From Petrolisthes cinctipes (taxonomy: Eukaryota > Arthropoda > Malacostraca > Decapoda > Porcellanidae), in NCBI GenBank assembly GCA_033782935.1, contig JAWQEG010000255.1, forward strand, positions 62,001-126,000: DNA of 64,000 nucleotides, in the 5' to 3' direction. Numbering within the stretch: position 1 is the stretch's first letter; each line of letters opens with the position of its first letter. Positions 20,620 to 35,460 of this stretch are shown here, one piece after another. The notes beneath the pieces are model-generated. The model was not told the DNA's origin, made no database searches, and saw nothing but the letters and a program-made list of their open reading frames with translations. The position numbers and the translations under genes are program-made.

Positions 20620-23517
20620 CCCAAAAAATCGATATTTTTGTGTCCCCGAAGCGATCTGTACATGTCTACACCGTGTTAGAGTATTTTCAAAATACAGGCC
20701 TAAAACATGCTCAAAATCGATATTTTAGGTGCCCAAAGTCGATATGTTCATGCATCTTCTGTACCCGTTCATATCTCAAATTCAGGCTCAGAACACCCGA
20801 AAATTCGATTTATTTGGGTCCCAGAAGTGATCTGTACGTGTCTACTCAGTGTTAGAGCATTTTAAAGATACAGGCCCAAAACATGCTCAAAATCGATATT
20901 TTGGGTGCCCAAAGTCGATATGTGCATGCATCTTCTGTACCCGTTTATATCTCAAATTCAAACTCAAAACACCCGAATATTCGATATTTTTGGGTCCCAA
21001 AAGCAATGTGTACATGCATACTCCGTGTTAGAGTATTCTATAAATACAGGCCCAAAACATACTAAAAATCGATATTTTAGGTGCCCAAAGTCGATATATG
21101 CATGCATCTTCTGTATCCGTCTATATCCCAAATTCAGGTTCAAAACACCCGAAAATTCGATATTTTTGGGTCGCAGAAGCGATCTGTACATGCCTAGTCC
21201 TTGCTAGAATTTTTTCAAGATACAGACCCAAAACATGCTCAAAATCGATATTTTAGGTGCAACAAGTCGATATGTGCATGCATCTTCTGTACCCGTTTAT
21301 ATCTCAAATTCAGGCTCAAAACACCCGAAAATTCCATATTTTTGGGTCCCTTAAGCGATCTGTACATGCATACTCAGTGCTATAATGTTTTCAAAATATA
21401 GGTTCAAAACATGCTAAAAATCGATATTTTAGGTGTCCAAAGTCGATATGTGCATGCATCTACTGTACCCTTTTATATCTCAAATTCAGGCTCAAAACCC
21501 CCGAAAATTCGATATTTTTGGGTCCCAAAAGCGATCTGTACATGTCTACTCTGTTTTAGAGTATTTTTAAAATACAGGCCCAAAACATGCTAAAAATCGA
21601 TATTTTGGGTGCCAAAGTCAATATGTGCATGCATCTTCTGTACCCGTTTATATCTCAAATTCAGGCTCAAAACACCCAACAAATCAATATTTTTGTGTCC
21701 CAGAAGCGATCTGTACATGCCTACTCCGAGTTAGAGTATTTTCAAAATACAGGCCCAAAACATGCTCAAAATCGATATTTTAGGTGCGCAAAGTCGATAT
21801 GTGTATGCATCTTCTGTACCCGTTTATATCTCAAATTCAGGCTCAAAACAACCGAAAATTCGATATTTTTGGGTCCCAGAAGCGATCTGTACATGCCTAC
21901 TCCGTGTTAAAGTATTTTCAAAAAACAGGCCCAAAACATGCTCAAAATCTATATTTTAGGTGCCCAAAGTCAATATGTGTATGCATCTTCTGTACCCGTC
22001 TATATCCCAAATTCAGGTTCAAAACACCAGAAAATTCGGTATTTTTGGGTCCCAGAAGCGATCTGTACATGCCTACTCCTTGCTAGAATGTTTTCAATAT
22101 ACAGACCCATAACATGCTCAAACTCGATATTTAAGGTGCAAAAAGTCGATATGTGCATGCATCCTCTGTACCCGGTTATATCCCAAATTCTGGCTCAAAA
22201 CCCCCGAAAATTCGATATTTTTGGGTCCCAAAAGCGATCTGTACATGCCTACTCAGTGCTAGAATATTTTCAAATTATACGCCAAAAACATACTAAAAAT
22301 CGATATTTTAGGTGCCAAAGTCGTTATGTGCATGGATCTTCTGTACCCGTTTATATCTCAAATTCAGGCTCAAAACACCCAAAAAACCGATATTTTTGTG
22401 TTCCAGAAGCGACCTGTACATGTCTACACCGTGTTAGAGTATCTTCAAAATATAGGCCCAAAACATGGTCAAAATCGATATTTTAGGTGCAAAAAGTCGA
22501 TATGTGCATGCATCTTCTGTACCCGTTTATATCTCAAATTCAGGCTCAAAACACCAGAAAATTCAATATTTTTGGGTCCCAGAAGCGATCTGTACGTGCA
22601 TACTCCGTGTTAGAGTGTTTTTAAAATATAGGCCCATAACTTGCTAAAAATCAATATTTTATATGCCCAAAGTCAATATGTGTATGCATCTTCTGTACCC
22701 GTGTATATCCCTAATTCAGGTTCAAAACACCAGAAAATTCTATATTTTTGGTTCCCAGAAGCAACCTGTACATGCCTACTCCTTGCTAGAATGTTTTCAA
22801 GATACAGACCCAAAACATGCTCAAAATCGATATTTTAAGTGCAAAAAGTTGATATGTGCATGCATCTTCTGTACACGTTTATATCTCAAATTCAGGCTCA
22901 AAACTCCGAAAATTCGATATTTTTGGGTCCCTTAAGCAATCTGCACATGCCTACTCCGTGTTAAAGTATTTTCAACATACAGGCATAAAACATGGTGAAA
23001 ATCTATATTTTAGGTGCCCAAAGTCAATATGTGTATGCATCTTCTGTACCCGTCTATATCCCAAATTCAGGTTCAAAACACCAAAAAATTCGGTATTTTT
23101 GGGTCCCAGAAGCGATCTGTACATGCCTACTTCTTGCTAGAATGTTTTCAAGATACAGACCCAAAACATGCTCAAAATCGAAATTTTAGGTGCAAAAAGT
23201 CGATATGTGCATGCATCCTCTGTACACGATTATATCCCAAATTCTGGCTCAAAACCCCCGAAAATTCGATATTTTTGGGTCCCAGAAGCTATCTGTACAT
23301 GCCTACTCAGTGCTAGAATATTTTCAAATTATACGCCCAAAACATACTAAAAATCGATATTTTGGGTGCCAAAGTCGATATGTGCATGCATCTACTGTAC
23401 CCTTTTATATCTCAAATTCAGGCTCAAAACACCCGAAAATTCGATATTTTTGGGTCCCAAAAGCGATCTGTACATGTCTACTCTGTGTTAGAGTATTTTT
23501 AAAATACAGGCCCAAAA
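20620..23517. repeat. 16-monomer segment duplicated at +8782 (29.4-32.3 kb)
   Basis: The match to 29402-32299 keeps one offset over ~2.9 kb with few differences. The right part of this segment (21587-23517) is also the first copy of the 1931-bp tandem. The second location has one 1931-bp unit fewer between equivalent flanks, so unit number differs between the two places. Confidence 0.83.
21587..23517. repeat. 11-monomer higher-order unit, copy 1 (1931 bp)
   Basis: It aligns with 23518-25448 at +1931 bp (11 x 176 minus 5). Diagnostic shared variants are ATATTTAAGGTGC, GTCGTTATGTGCATGGATC, GTGTTCCAGAAGCGACC, GTATCTTCAAAATATAGG, CATAACTTGC, TTTTATATGCCC and ATCGAAATTTTAGG. Only a handful of differences are visible, for example CAAACTCG against CAAAATCG near 22120. 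Confidence 0.9.
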
Positions 23518-25448
23518 CATGCTAAAAATCGATATTTTGGGTGCCAAAGTCAATATGTGCATGCATCTTCTGTACCCGTTTATATCTCAAATTCAGGCTC
23601 AAAACACCCAACAAATCAATATTTTTGTGTCCCAGAAGCGATCTGACATGCCTACTCCGAGTTAGAGTATTTTCAAAATACAGGCCCAAAACATGCTCAA
23701 AATCGATATTTTAGGTGCGCAAAGTCGATATGTGTATGCATCTTCTGTACCCGTTTATATCTCAAATTCAGGCTCAAAACAACCGAAAATTCGATATTTT
23801 TGGGTCCCAGAAGCGATCTGTACATGCCTACTCCGTGTTAAAGTATTTTCAAAAAACAGGCCCAAAACATGCTCAAAATCTATATTTTAGGTGCCCAAAG
23901 TCAATATGTGTATGCATCTTCTGTACCCGTCTATATCCCAAATTCAGGTTCAAAACACCAGAAAATTCGGTATTTTTGGGTCCCAGAAGCGATCTGTACA
24001 TGCCTACTCCTTGCTAGAATGTTTTCAATATACAGACCCATAACATGCTCAAAATCGATATTTAAGGTGCAAAAAGTCGATATGTGCATGCATCCTCTGT
24101 ACCCGGTTATATCCCAAATTCTGGCTCAAAACCCCCGAAAATTCGATATTTTTGGGTCCCAAAAGCGATCTGTACATGCCTACTCAGTGCTAGAATATTT
24201 TCAAATTATACGCCAAAAACATACTAAAAATCGATATTTTAGGTGCCAAAGTCGTTATGTGCATGGATCTTCTGTACCCGTTTATATCTCAAATTCAGGC
24301 TCAAAACACCCAAAAAACCGATATTTTTGTGTTCCAGAAGCGACCTGTACATGTCTACACCGTGTTAGAGTATCTTCAAAATATAGGCCCAAAACATGGT
24401 CAAAATCGATATTTTAGGTGCAAAAAGTCGATATGTGCATGCATCTTCTGTACCCGTTTATATCTCAAATTCAGGCTCAAAACACCAGAAAATTCAATAT
24501 TTTTGGGTCCCAGAAGCGATCTGTACGTGCATACTCCGTGTTAGAGTGTTTTTAAAATATAGGCCCATAACTTGCTAAAAATCAATATTTTATATGCCCA
24601 AAGTCAATATGTGTATGCATCTTCTGTACCCGTGTATATCCCTAATTCAGGTTCAAAACACCAGAAAATTCTATATTTTTGGTTCCCAGAAGCAACCTGT
24701 ACATGCCTACTCCTTGCTAGAATGTTTTCAAGATACAGACCCAAAACATGCTCAAAATCGATATTTTAAGTGCAAAAAGTTGATATGTGCATGCATCTTC
24801 TGTACACGTTTATATCTCAAATTCAGGCTCAAAACTCCGAAAATTCGATATTTTTGGGTCCCTTAAGCAATCTGCACATGCCTACTCCGTGTTAAAGTAT
24901 TTTCAACATACAGGCATAAAACATGGTGAAAATCTATATTTTAGGTGCCCAAAGTCAATATGTGTATGCATCTTCTGTACCCGTCTATATCCCAAATTCA
25001 GGTTCAAAACACCAAAAAATTCGGTATTTTTGGGTCCCAGAAGCGATCTGTACATGCCTACTTCTTGCTAGAATGTTTTCAAGATACAGACCCAAAACAT
25101 GCTCAAAATCGAAATTTTAGGTGCAAAAAGTCGATATGTGCATGCATCCTCTGTACACGGTTATATCCCAAATTCTGGCTCAAAACCCCCGAAAATTCGA
25201 TATTTTTGGGTCCCAGAAGCTATTTGTACATGCCTACTCAGTGCTAGAATATTTTCAAATTATACGCCCAAAACATACTAAAAATCGATATTTTGGGTGC
25301 CAAAGTCGATATGTGCATGCATCTACTGTACCCGTTTATATCTCAAATTCAGGCTCAAAACACCCGAAAATTCGATATTTTTGGGTCCCAAAAGCGATCT
25401 GTACATGTCTACTCTGTGTTAGAGTATTTTTAAAATACAGGCCCAAAA
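23518..25448. repeat. 11-monomer higher-order unit, copy 2 (1931 bp)
   Basis: It is tandem with copy 1. Private changes include a two-base loss in GCGATCTGACATGCC near 23645 and CTATTTGTAC near 25223. The next 1931 bp begin in the same way (to about 25630) and then switch to a different monomer order. A third close copy lies at 30369-32299. Confidence 0.9.
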
Positions 25449-28400
25449 CATGCTAAAAATCGATATTTTGGGTGCCAAGTCAATATGTGCATGCATCTTC
25501 TGTACCCGTTTATATCTCAAATTCAGGCTCAAAACACCCAACAAATCAATATTTTTGTGACCCAGAAGCGATCTGTACATGCCTACTCCGAGTTAGAGTA
25601 TTTTCAAAATACAGGCCCAAAACATGCTCAAAATCTATATTTTAGGTGCCCAAAGTAGATATGTGCATGCATCTTCTGTACCCGTTTATATCTCAAATTC
25701 AGGCTCAAAACAATCGAAAATTCGATATTTTTGGGTCCCAGAAGCGATCTGTACATGCCTACTCCGTGTTAAATTATTTTCAAAATACAGGCCCAAAACA
25801 TGCTCAAAATCTATATTTTAGGTGCCCAAAGTCAATATGTGTATGCATCTTCTGTACCCGTGTATATCGCAAATTCAGGTTCAAAACACCAGAAAACTCA
25901 GTATTTTTGGGTCCCAGAAGCGATCTGTACATGCCTACTCCTTGCTAGAATGTTTTCAATATACAGACCCAAAACATGCTCAAAATCGATATTTAAGGTG
26001 CAAAAAGTCGATATGTGCATGCATCCTCTGTACCCGGTTATATCCCAAATTCTGGCTCAAAACCCCCGAAAATTCGATATTTTTGGGTCCCAAAAGCGAT
26101 CTGTACATGCCTACTCAGTGCTAGAATATTTTCAAATTATACGCCAAAAACATACGAAAAATCGATATTTTGGGTGCCAAAGTCGATATGTGCATGCATT
26201 TTCTGTACCCGGTTATATCCCAAATTCTGGCTCAAAACACCCGAAAAATCGATATTTTTGGGTCCCAGAAGCGATCTGTACATGCCTACTCAGTGATAGA
26301 ATATTTTCAAATTATAGGCCCAAAACATACTACAAATCGATATTTTGGGTGCCAAAGTCGATATGTGCATGCATCGTCTGTGCACGTTTATATCTCAAAT
26401 TCAGGCTCAAAACACCCAAAAAATCGATATTTTTTGTCCCAGAAGCGATCTGTACGTGTCTACTCAGTGTTAGAGTATTTTAAAGATACAGGCCCAAAAC
26501 ATGCTCAAAATCGATATTTTGGGTGCCCAAAGTCGATATGTGCATGCATCTTCTGTACCCGTTTATATCTCAAATTCAAACTCAAAACACCCGAATATTC
26601 GATATTTTTGGGTCCCAAAAGCAATGTGTACATGCATACTCCGTGTTAGAGTATTCTATAAATACAGGCCCAAAACATGCTCAAAATCGATATTTTAGGT
26701 GCCCAAAGTCGATATGTGCATGCATCTTCTGTACCCGTTCATATCTCAAATTCAGGCTCAAAACACTCGAAAATTCGATATTTTTGGGTCCCAGAAGCAA
26801 TCTGTACATGTCTACTTCTTGCTAGAATGTTTTCAAGATACAGACCCAAAACATGCTCAAAATCGATATTTTAGGTGCAAAAAGTAGAAATGTGCATGCT
26901 TCTTCTGTTCCCGTTTATATCTCAAATTCAGGCTCATAACACCCGAAAATTCGATATTTTTGGGTCCCCGAAGCGATCTGTACATGCCTACTCAGTGTTA
27001 AAGTATTTTCAAAATACAGGCACAAAACATGCTCAAAATCTATATTTTAGGTGCCCAAAGTCAATATGTGTATGCATCTTCTGTACCCGTCTATATCCCA
27101 AATTCAGGTTCAAAACACCAGAAAATTCGGTATTTTTTGGTCCCAGAAGCGATCTGTACATGCCTACTTCTTGCTAGAATTTTATCAAGATACAGACCCA
27201 AAACATGCTCAAAATCGATATTTTAGGTGCAAAAAGTCGATATGTGCATGCATCCTCTGTACACGGTTATATCCCAAATTCTGGCTCAAAACACCGAAAA
27301 TTCGATATTTTTGGGTCCCAGAAGCAATCTGTACATGCCTACTCAGTGCTAGAATATTTTCAAATTATAGGCCCAAAACATACTAAAAATCGATATTTTG
27401 GGTGCCAAAGTCGATATGTGCATGCATTTTCTGTACCCGGTTATATCCCAAATTCTCGCTCAAAACCCCCGAAAATTCGATATTTTTGGGTCCCAGAAGC
27501 GATCTGTACATGCCTACTCAGTGCTAGAATATTTTCAAATTATAGGCCCAAAACATACTAAAAATCGATATTTTGGGTGCCAAAGTCTATATGTGCATGC
27601 ATCTTCTGTGCCCGTTTATATCTCAAATTCAGGCTCAAAACACCCAAAAAATCGATATTTTTGTGTCCCCGAAGCGATCTGTACATGTCTACACCGTGTT
27701 AGAGTATTTTCAAAATACAGGCCCAAAACATGCTCAAAATCGATATTTTAGGTGCCCAAAGTCGATATGTGCATGCATCTTCTGTACCCGTTCATATCTC
27801 AAATTCAGGCTCAGAACACCCGAAAATTCGATTTATTTGGGTCCCAGAAGCGATCTGTACGTGTCTACTCAGTGTTAGAGTATTTTAAAGATACAGGCCC
27901 AAAACATGCTCAAAATCGATATTTTGGGTGCCCAAAGTCGATATGTGCATGCATCTTCTGTACCCGTTTATATCTTAAATTCAAACTCAAAACACCCGAA
28001 TATTCGATATTTTTGGGTCCCAAAAGCAATGTGTACATGCATACTCCGTGTTAGAGTATTCTATAAATACAGGCCTAAAACATGCTGAAAATCGATATTT
28101 TATGTGCCCAAAGTCAATATGTGTATGCATCTTCTGTACCCGTCTATATCCCAAATTCAGGTTCAAAACACCAGAAAATTCGATTTTTTTGGGTCCCAGA
28201 AGCGATCTGTACATGCCTATTCCTTGCTAGAATGTTTTAAAGATACAGACCCGAAACATGTTAAAAATTGATATTTTAAGTTCAAAAAGTCGATATGTGC
28301 ATGCATCTTCTGTACCCTTTTATATCTCAAATTCATGCTCAAAACTCCGAAAATTCGATATTTTTTGATCCCTTAAGCAATCTGCACCTGCCTACTCAGT

Positions 28401-28784
28401 GCTAGAATGTTTTTAAAATACAGGTTTAAAACATACTATAAATCGATATTTTAGGTGTCCAAAGTCGATATGTGCATGCATCTTCTGAACCCGTTTATAT
28501 CTCAAATTCAGGCTCAAAACACCAGAAAATTCGATTTTTTTGGGTCCCAGAAGCGATCTGTACATGCCTACTCCGTGTTAGAGTATTTTTAAAATACATG
28601 CCCAAAACATGTTAAAAATCGATATTTTAGGTGTCCAAAGTCGATATGTGCATGCATCTTCTGAATCCGTTTATATCTCAAATTCAGGCTCAAAACACCC
28701 GAAAAATCGATATTTTTGGGTCTCAGAAGCGATCTGTACATACCTACTCCGTGTTAATGTATTTTCAAAATACAGGCCCAAAAC
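23518..28784. repeat. ~5.3-kb segment duplicated at 30369-35460
   Basis: This is the longest paired block in the window. The offset is 6851 bp up to about 26.17 kb and 6676 bp after it, because the monomer at about 26170-26344 is absent from the second copy. Shared rare forms include CAATCGAAAATTCG, AAAGTAGAAATGTGCATGC, GCTCATAACACCCG, TTTTATCAAGATACAG and the CTTCTGAATCCG monomers. Both copies end near AATACAGGCCCAAAACATG, after which they differ. Confidence 0.85.
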
Positions 28785-30368
28785 ATGCTGAAAATCTATA
28801 TTTTAGGTGCCCAAAGTCAATATGTGTATGCATCTTCTGTACCCGTCTATATCCCAAATTCAGGTTCAAAACACCAGAAAATTCGGTATTTTTGGGTCCC
28901 AGAAGCAATCTGTACATGCCTACTCCGTGTTAGAGTATTTTCAAAATACAGGCCCAAAACATGCTCAAAATCGATATTTTAGGTGCCCAAAGTCGATATG
29001 TGCATGCATCTTCTGTATCCGTCTATATCCCAAATTCAGGCTCAAAACACCCGAAAATTCGATATTTTTGGGTCCCAGAAGCAATCTGTACATGCCTACT
29101 CCTTGCTAGAATTTTTTCAAGATACAGACCCAAAACATGCTCAAAATCGATATTTTAGGTGCAAAAAGTCGATATGTGCATGCATCTTCTGTACCCGTTT
29201 ATATCTCAAATTCACGCTCAAAACACCCGAAAATTCCATATTTTTGGGTCCCTTAAGCGATCTGTACATGCATACTCAGTGCTATAATGTTTTCAAAATA
29301 TAGGTTCAAAACATGCTAAAAATCGATATTTTAGGTGTCCAAAGTCGATATGTGCATGCATCTACTGCACCCGTTTATATCCCAAATTCTCGCTCAAAAC
29401 CCCCGAAAATTCGATATTTTTGTGTCCCCGAAGCGATCTGTACATGTCTACACCGTGTTAGAGTATTTTCAAATTACAGGCCTAAAACATGCTCAAAATC
29501 GATATTTTAGGTGCCCAAAGTCGATATGTTCATGCATCTTCTGTACCCGTTCATATCTCAAATTCAGGCTCAGAACACCCGAAAATTCGATTTATTTGGG
29601 TCCCAGAAGTGATCTGTACGTGTCTACTCAGTGTTAGAGCATTTTAAAGATACAGGCCCAAAACTTGCTCAAAATCGATATTTTGGGTGCCCAAAGTCGA
29701 TATGTGCATGCATCTTCTGTACCCGTTTATATCTCAAATTCAAACTCAAAACACCCGAATATTCGATATTTTTGGGTCCCAAAAGCAATGTGTACATGCA
29801 TACTCCGTGTTAGAGTATTCTATAAATACAGGCCCAAAACATGCTCAAAATCGATATTTTAGTTGCCCAAAGTCGATATATGCATGCATCTTCTGTATCC
29901 GTCTATATCCCAAATTCAGGTTCAAAACACCCGAAAATTCGATATTTTTGGGTTGCAGAAGCGATCTGTACATGCCTACTCCTTGCTAGAATTTTTTCAA
30001 GATACAGACCCAAAACAGGCTCAAAATCGATATTTTAGGTGCAACAAGTCGATATGTGCATGCATCTTTTGTACCCGTTTATATCTCAAATTCAGGCTCA
30101 AAACACCCGAAAATTCCATATTTTTGGGTCCCTTAAGCGATCTGTACATGCATACTCAGTGCTATAATGTTTTCAAAATATAGGTTCAAAACATGCTAAA
30201 AATCAATATTTTAGGTGTCCAAAGTCGATATGTGCATGCATCTACTGTACCCTTTTATATCTCAAATTCAGGCTCAAAACCCCCAAAAATTCGATATTTT
30301 TGGGTCCCAAAAGCGATCTGTACATGTCTACTCTGTGTTAGAGTATTTTTAAAATACAGGCCCAAAAC
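28785..30368. repeat. Nine monomers between the two 5-kb copies
   Basis: 28785-29400 contains GCAATCTG-type and TATAATGTTTTC-type monomers. From 29402 the sequence follows 20620 onward at +8782 bp. It carries private variants such as GTTGCAGAAGCG near 29951. No gene is seen. Confidence 0.8.
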
Positions 30369-33300
30369 ATGCTAAAAATCGATATTTTGGGTGCCAAAGT
30401 CAATATGTGCATGCATCTTCTGTACCCGTTTATATCTCAAATTCAGGCTCAAAACACCCAACAAATCAATATTTTTGTGTCCCAGAAGCAATCTGTACAT
30501 GCCTACTCCGAGTTAGAGTATTTTCAAAATACAGGCCCAAAACATGCTCAAAATCGATATTTTAGGTGCGCAAAGTCGATATGTGTATGCATCTTCTGTA
30601 CCCGTTTATATCTCAAATTCAGGCTCAAAACAACCGAAAATTCGATATTTTTGGGTCCCAGAAGCGATCTGTACATGCCTACTCCGTGTTAAAGTATTTA
30701 AAAAAAACAGGCCCAAAACATGCTCAAAATCTATATTTTAGGTGCCCAAAGTCAATATGTGTATGCATCTTCTGTACCCGTCTATATCCCAAATTCAGGT
30801 TCAAAACACCAGAAAATTCGGTATTTTTGGGTCCCAGAAGCGATCTGTACATGCCTACTCCTTGCTAGAATGTTTTCACTATACAGACCCATAACATGCT
30901 CAAAATCGATATTTAAGGTGCAAAAAGTCGATATGTGCATGCATCCTCTGTAAACGGTTATATCCCAAATTCTGGCTCAAAACCCCCGAAAATTCGATAT
31001 TTTTGGGTCCCAAAAGCGATCTGTACATGCCTACTCAGTGCTAGAATATTTTCAAATTATACGCCAAAAACATACTAAAAATCGATATTTTAGGTGCCAA
31101 AGTCGTTATGTGCATGGATCTTCTGTACCCGTTTATATCTCAAATTCAGGCTCAAAACACCCAAAAAACCGATATTTTTGTGTTCCAGAAGCGACCTGTA
31201 CATGTCTACACCGTGTTAGAGTATCTTCAAAATATAGGCCCAAAACATGCTCAAAATCGATATTTTAGGTGCAAAAAGTCGATATGTGCATGCATCTTCT
31301 GTACCCGTTTATATCTCAAATTCAGGCTCAAAACACCAGAAAATTCAATATTTTTGGGTCCCAGAAGCGATCTGTACGTGCATACTCCGTGTTAGAGTGT
31401 TTTTAAGATATAGGCCCATAACTTGCTAAAAATCAATATTTTATATGCCCAAAGTCAATATGTGTATGCATCTTCTGTACCCGTGTATATCCCTAATTCA
31501 GGTTCAAAACACCAGAAAATTCTATATTTTTGGTTCCCAGAAGCAATCTGTACATGCCTACTCTTTGCTAGAATGTTTTCAAGATACAGACCCAAAACAT
31601 GCTCAAAATCGATATTTTAAGTGCAAAAAGTTGATATGTGCATGCATCTTCTGTACACGTTTATATCTCAAATTCAGGCTCAAAACTCCGAAAATTCGAT
31701 ATTTTTGGGTCCCTTAAGCAATCTGCACATGCCTACTCCGTGTTAAAGTATTTTCAACATACAGGCATAAAACATGGTGAAAATCTATATTTTAGGTGCC
31801 CAAAGTCAATATGTGTATGCATCTTCTGTACCCGTCTATATCCCAAATTCAGGTTCAAAACACCAGAAAATTCGGTATTTTTGGGTCCCAGAAGCGATCT
31901 GTACATGCCTACTTCTTGCTAGAATGTTTTCAAGATACAGACCCAAAACATGCTCAAAATCGAAATTTTAGGTGCAAAAAGTCGATATGTGCATGCATCC
32001 TCTGTACACGGTTATATCCCAAATTCTGGCTCAAAACCCCCGAAAATTCGATATTTTTGGGTCCCAGAAGCTATCTGTACATGCCTACTCAGTGCTAGAA
32101 TATTTTCAAATTATACGCCCAAAACATACTAAAAATCGATATTTTGGGTGCCAAAGTCGATATGTGCATGCATCTACTGTACCCGTTTATATCTCAAATT
32201 CAGGCTCAAAACACCCGAAAATTCGATATTTTTGGGTCCCAAAAGCGATCTGTACATGTCTACTCTGTGTTAGAGTATTTTTAAAATACAGGCCCAAAAC
32301 ATGCTAAAAATCGATATTTTGGGTGCCAAGTCAATATGTGCATGCATCTTCTGTACCCGTTTATATCTCAAATTCAGGCTCAAAACACCCAACAAATCAA
32401 TATTTTTGTGACCCAGAAGCGATCTGTACATGCCTACTCCGAGTAAGAGTATTTTCAAAATACAGGCCCAAAACATGCTCAAAATCGATATTTTAGGTGC
32501 CCAAAGTAGATATGTGCATGCATCTTCTGTACCCGTTTATATCTCAAAATTAGGCTCAAAACAATCGAAAATTCGATATTTTTGGGTCCCAGAAGCGATC
32601 TGTACATGCCTACTCCGTGTTAAATTATTTTCAAAATACAGGCCCAAAACATGCTCAAAATCTATATTTTAGGTGCCCAAAGTCAATATGTGTATGCATC
32701 TTCTGTACCCGTGTATATCGCAAATTCAGGTTCAAAACACCAGAAAACTCGGTATTTTTGGGTCCCAGAAGCGATCTGTACATGCCTACTCCTTGCTAGT
32801 ATGTTTTCAATATACAGACCCAAAACATGCTCAAAATCGATATTTAAGGTGCAAAAAGTCGATATGTGCATGCATCCTCTGTACCCGGTTATATCCCAAA
32901 TTCTGGCTCAAAACCCCCGAAAATTCGATATTTTTGGGTCCCAAAAGCGATCTGTACATGCCTACTCAGTGCTAGAATATTTTCAAATTATACGCCAAAA
33001 ACATACTAAAAATCGATATTTTGGGTGCCAAAGTCGATATGTGCATGCATCTTCTGTGCACGTTTATATCTCAAATTCAGGCTCAAAACACCCAAAAAAT
33101 CGATATTTTTTGTCCCAGAAGCGATCTGTACGTGTCTACTCAGTGTTAGAGTATTTTAAAGATACAGGCCCAAAACATGCTCAAAATCGATATTTTGGGT
33201 GCCCAAAGTCGATATGTGCATGCATCTTCTGTACCCGTTTATATCTCAAATTCAAACTCAAAACACCCGAATATTCGATATTTTTGGGTCCCAAAAGCAA

Positions 33301-35460
33301 TGTGTACATGCATACTCCGTGTTAGAGTATTCTATAAATACAGGCCCAAAACATGCTCAAAATCGATATTTTAGGTGCCCAAAGTCGATATGTGCATGCA
33401 TCTTCTGTACCCGTTCATATCTCAAATTCAGGCTCAAAACACTCGAAAATTCGATATTTTTGGGTCCCAGAAGCAATCTGTACATGTCTACTTCTTGTTA
33501 GAATGTTTTCAAGATACAGACCCAAAACATGCTCAAAATCGATATTTTAGGTGCAAAAAGTAGAAATGTGCATGCTTCTTCTGTTCCCGTTTATATCTCA
33601 AATTCAGGCTCATAACACCCGAAAATTCGATATTTTTGGGTCCCAGAAGCGATCTGTACATGCCTACTCAGTGTTAAAGTATTTTCAAAATACAGGCACA
33701 AAACATGGTCAAAATCTATATTTTAGGTGCCCAAAGTCAATATGTGTATGCATCTTCTGTACCCGTCTATATCCCAAATTCAGTTTCAAAACACCAGAAA
33801 ATTCTGTATTTTTTGGTCCCAGAAGCGATCTGTACATGCCTACTTCTTGCTAGAATTTTATCAAGATACAGACCCAAAACATGCTCAAAATCGATATTTT
33901 AGGTGCAAAAAGTCGATATGTGCATGCATCCTCTGTACACGGTTATATCCCAAATTCTGGCTCAAAACACCGAAAATTCGATATTTTTGGGTCCCAGAAG
34001 CAATCTGTACATGCCTACTCAGTGCTAGAATATTTTCAAATTATACGCCCAAAACATACTAAAAATCTATATTTTGGGTGCCAAAGTCGATATGTGCATG
34101 CATTTTCTGTACCCGGTTATATCCCAAATTCTGGCTCAAAACCCCCGAAAATTCGATATTTTTGGGTCCCAGAAGCGATCTGTACATGCCTACTCAGTGC
34201 TAGAATATTTTCAAATTATAGGCCCAAAACATACTAAAAATCGATATTTTGGGTGCCAAAGTCTATATGTGCATGCATCTTCTGTGCCCGTTTATATCTC
34301 AAATTCAGGCTCAAAACACCCAAAAAATCGATATTTTTGTGTCCCCGAAGCGATCTGTACATGTCTACACCGTGTTAGAGTATTTTCAAAATACAGGCCC
34401 AAAACATGCTCAAAATCGATATTTTAGGTGCCCAAAGTCGATATGTGCATGCATCTTCTGTACCCGTTCATATCTCAAATTCAGGCTCAGAACACCCGAA
34501 AATTCGATTTATTTGGGTCCCAGAAGCGATCTGTATGTGTCTACTCAGTGTTAGAGTATTTTAAAGATACAGGCCCAAAACATGCTCAAAATCGATATTT
34601 TGGGTGCCCAAAGTCGATATGTGCATGCATCTTCTGTACCCGTTTATATCTTAAATTCAAACTCAAAACACCCGAATATTCGATATTTTTGGGTCCCAAA
34701 AGCAATGTGTACATGCATACTCCGTGTTAGAGTATTCTATAAATACAGGCCTAAAACATGCTGAAAATCGATATTTTATGTGCCCAAAGTCAATATGTGT
34801 ATGCATCTTCTGTACCCGTCTATATCCCAAATTCAGGTTCAAAACACCAGAAAATTCGATTTTTTTGGGTCCCAGAAGCGATCTGTACATGCCAATTCCT
34901 TGCTAGAATGTTTTAAAGATACAGACCCGAAACATGTTAAAAATTGATATTTTAAGTTCAAAAAGTCGATATGTGCATGCATCTTCTGTACCCTTTTATA
35001 TCTCAAATTCAGGCTCAAAACTCCAAAAATTCGATATTTTTTGGTCCCTTTAGCAATCTGCACCTGCCTACTCAGTGCAAGAATGTTTTTAAAATACAGG
35101 TTTAAAACATACTATAAATCGATATTTTAGGTGTCCAAAGTCGATATGTGCATGCATCTTCTGAACCCGTTTATATCTCAAATTCAGGCTCAAAACACCA
35201 GAAAATTCGATTTTTTTGGGTCCCAGAAGCGATCTGTACATGCCTACTCTGTGTTAGAGTATTTTTAAAATACATGCCCAAAACATGTTAAAAATCGATA
35301 TTTTAGGTGTCCAAAGTCGATATGTGCATGCATCTTCTGAATCCGTTTATATCTCAAATTCAGGCTCAAAACACCCGAAAAATCGATATTTTTGGGTCTC
35401 AGAAGCGATCTGTACATACCTACTCCGTGTTAATGTATTTTCAAAATACAGGCCCAAAAC
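30369..35460. repeat. Second copy of the ~5-kb segment
   Basis: It pairs with 23518-28784. Within it, 30369-32299 is a third copy of the 1931-bp unit, and 34074-35440 is repeated again at 36006-37372 (+1932 bp). Differences from the first copy are mostly single bases, for example TGCCAATTCC for TGCCTATTCC near 34892. It has lost one 175-bp monomer near 33.02 kb relative to the first copy. Confidence 0.85.
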
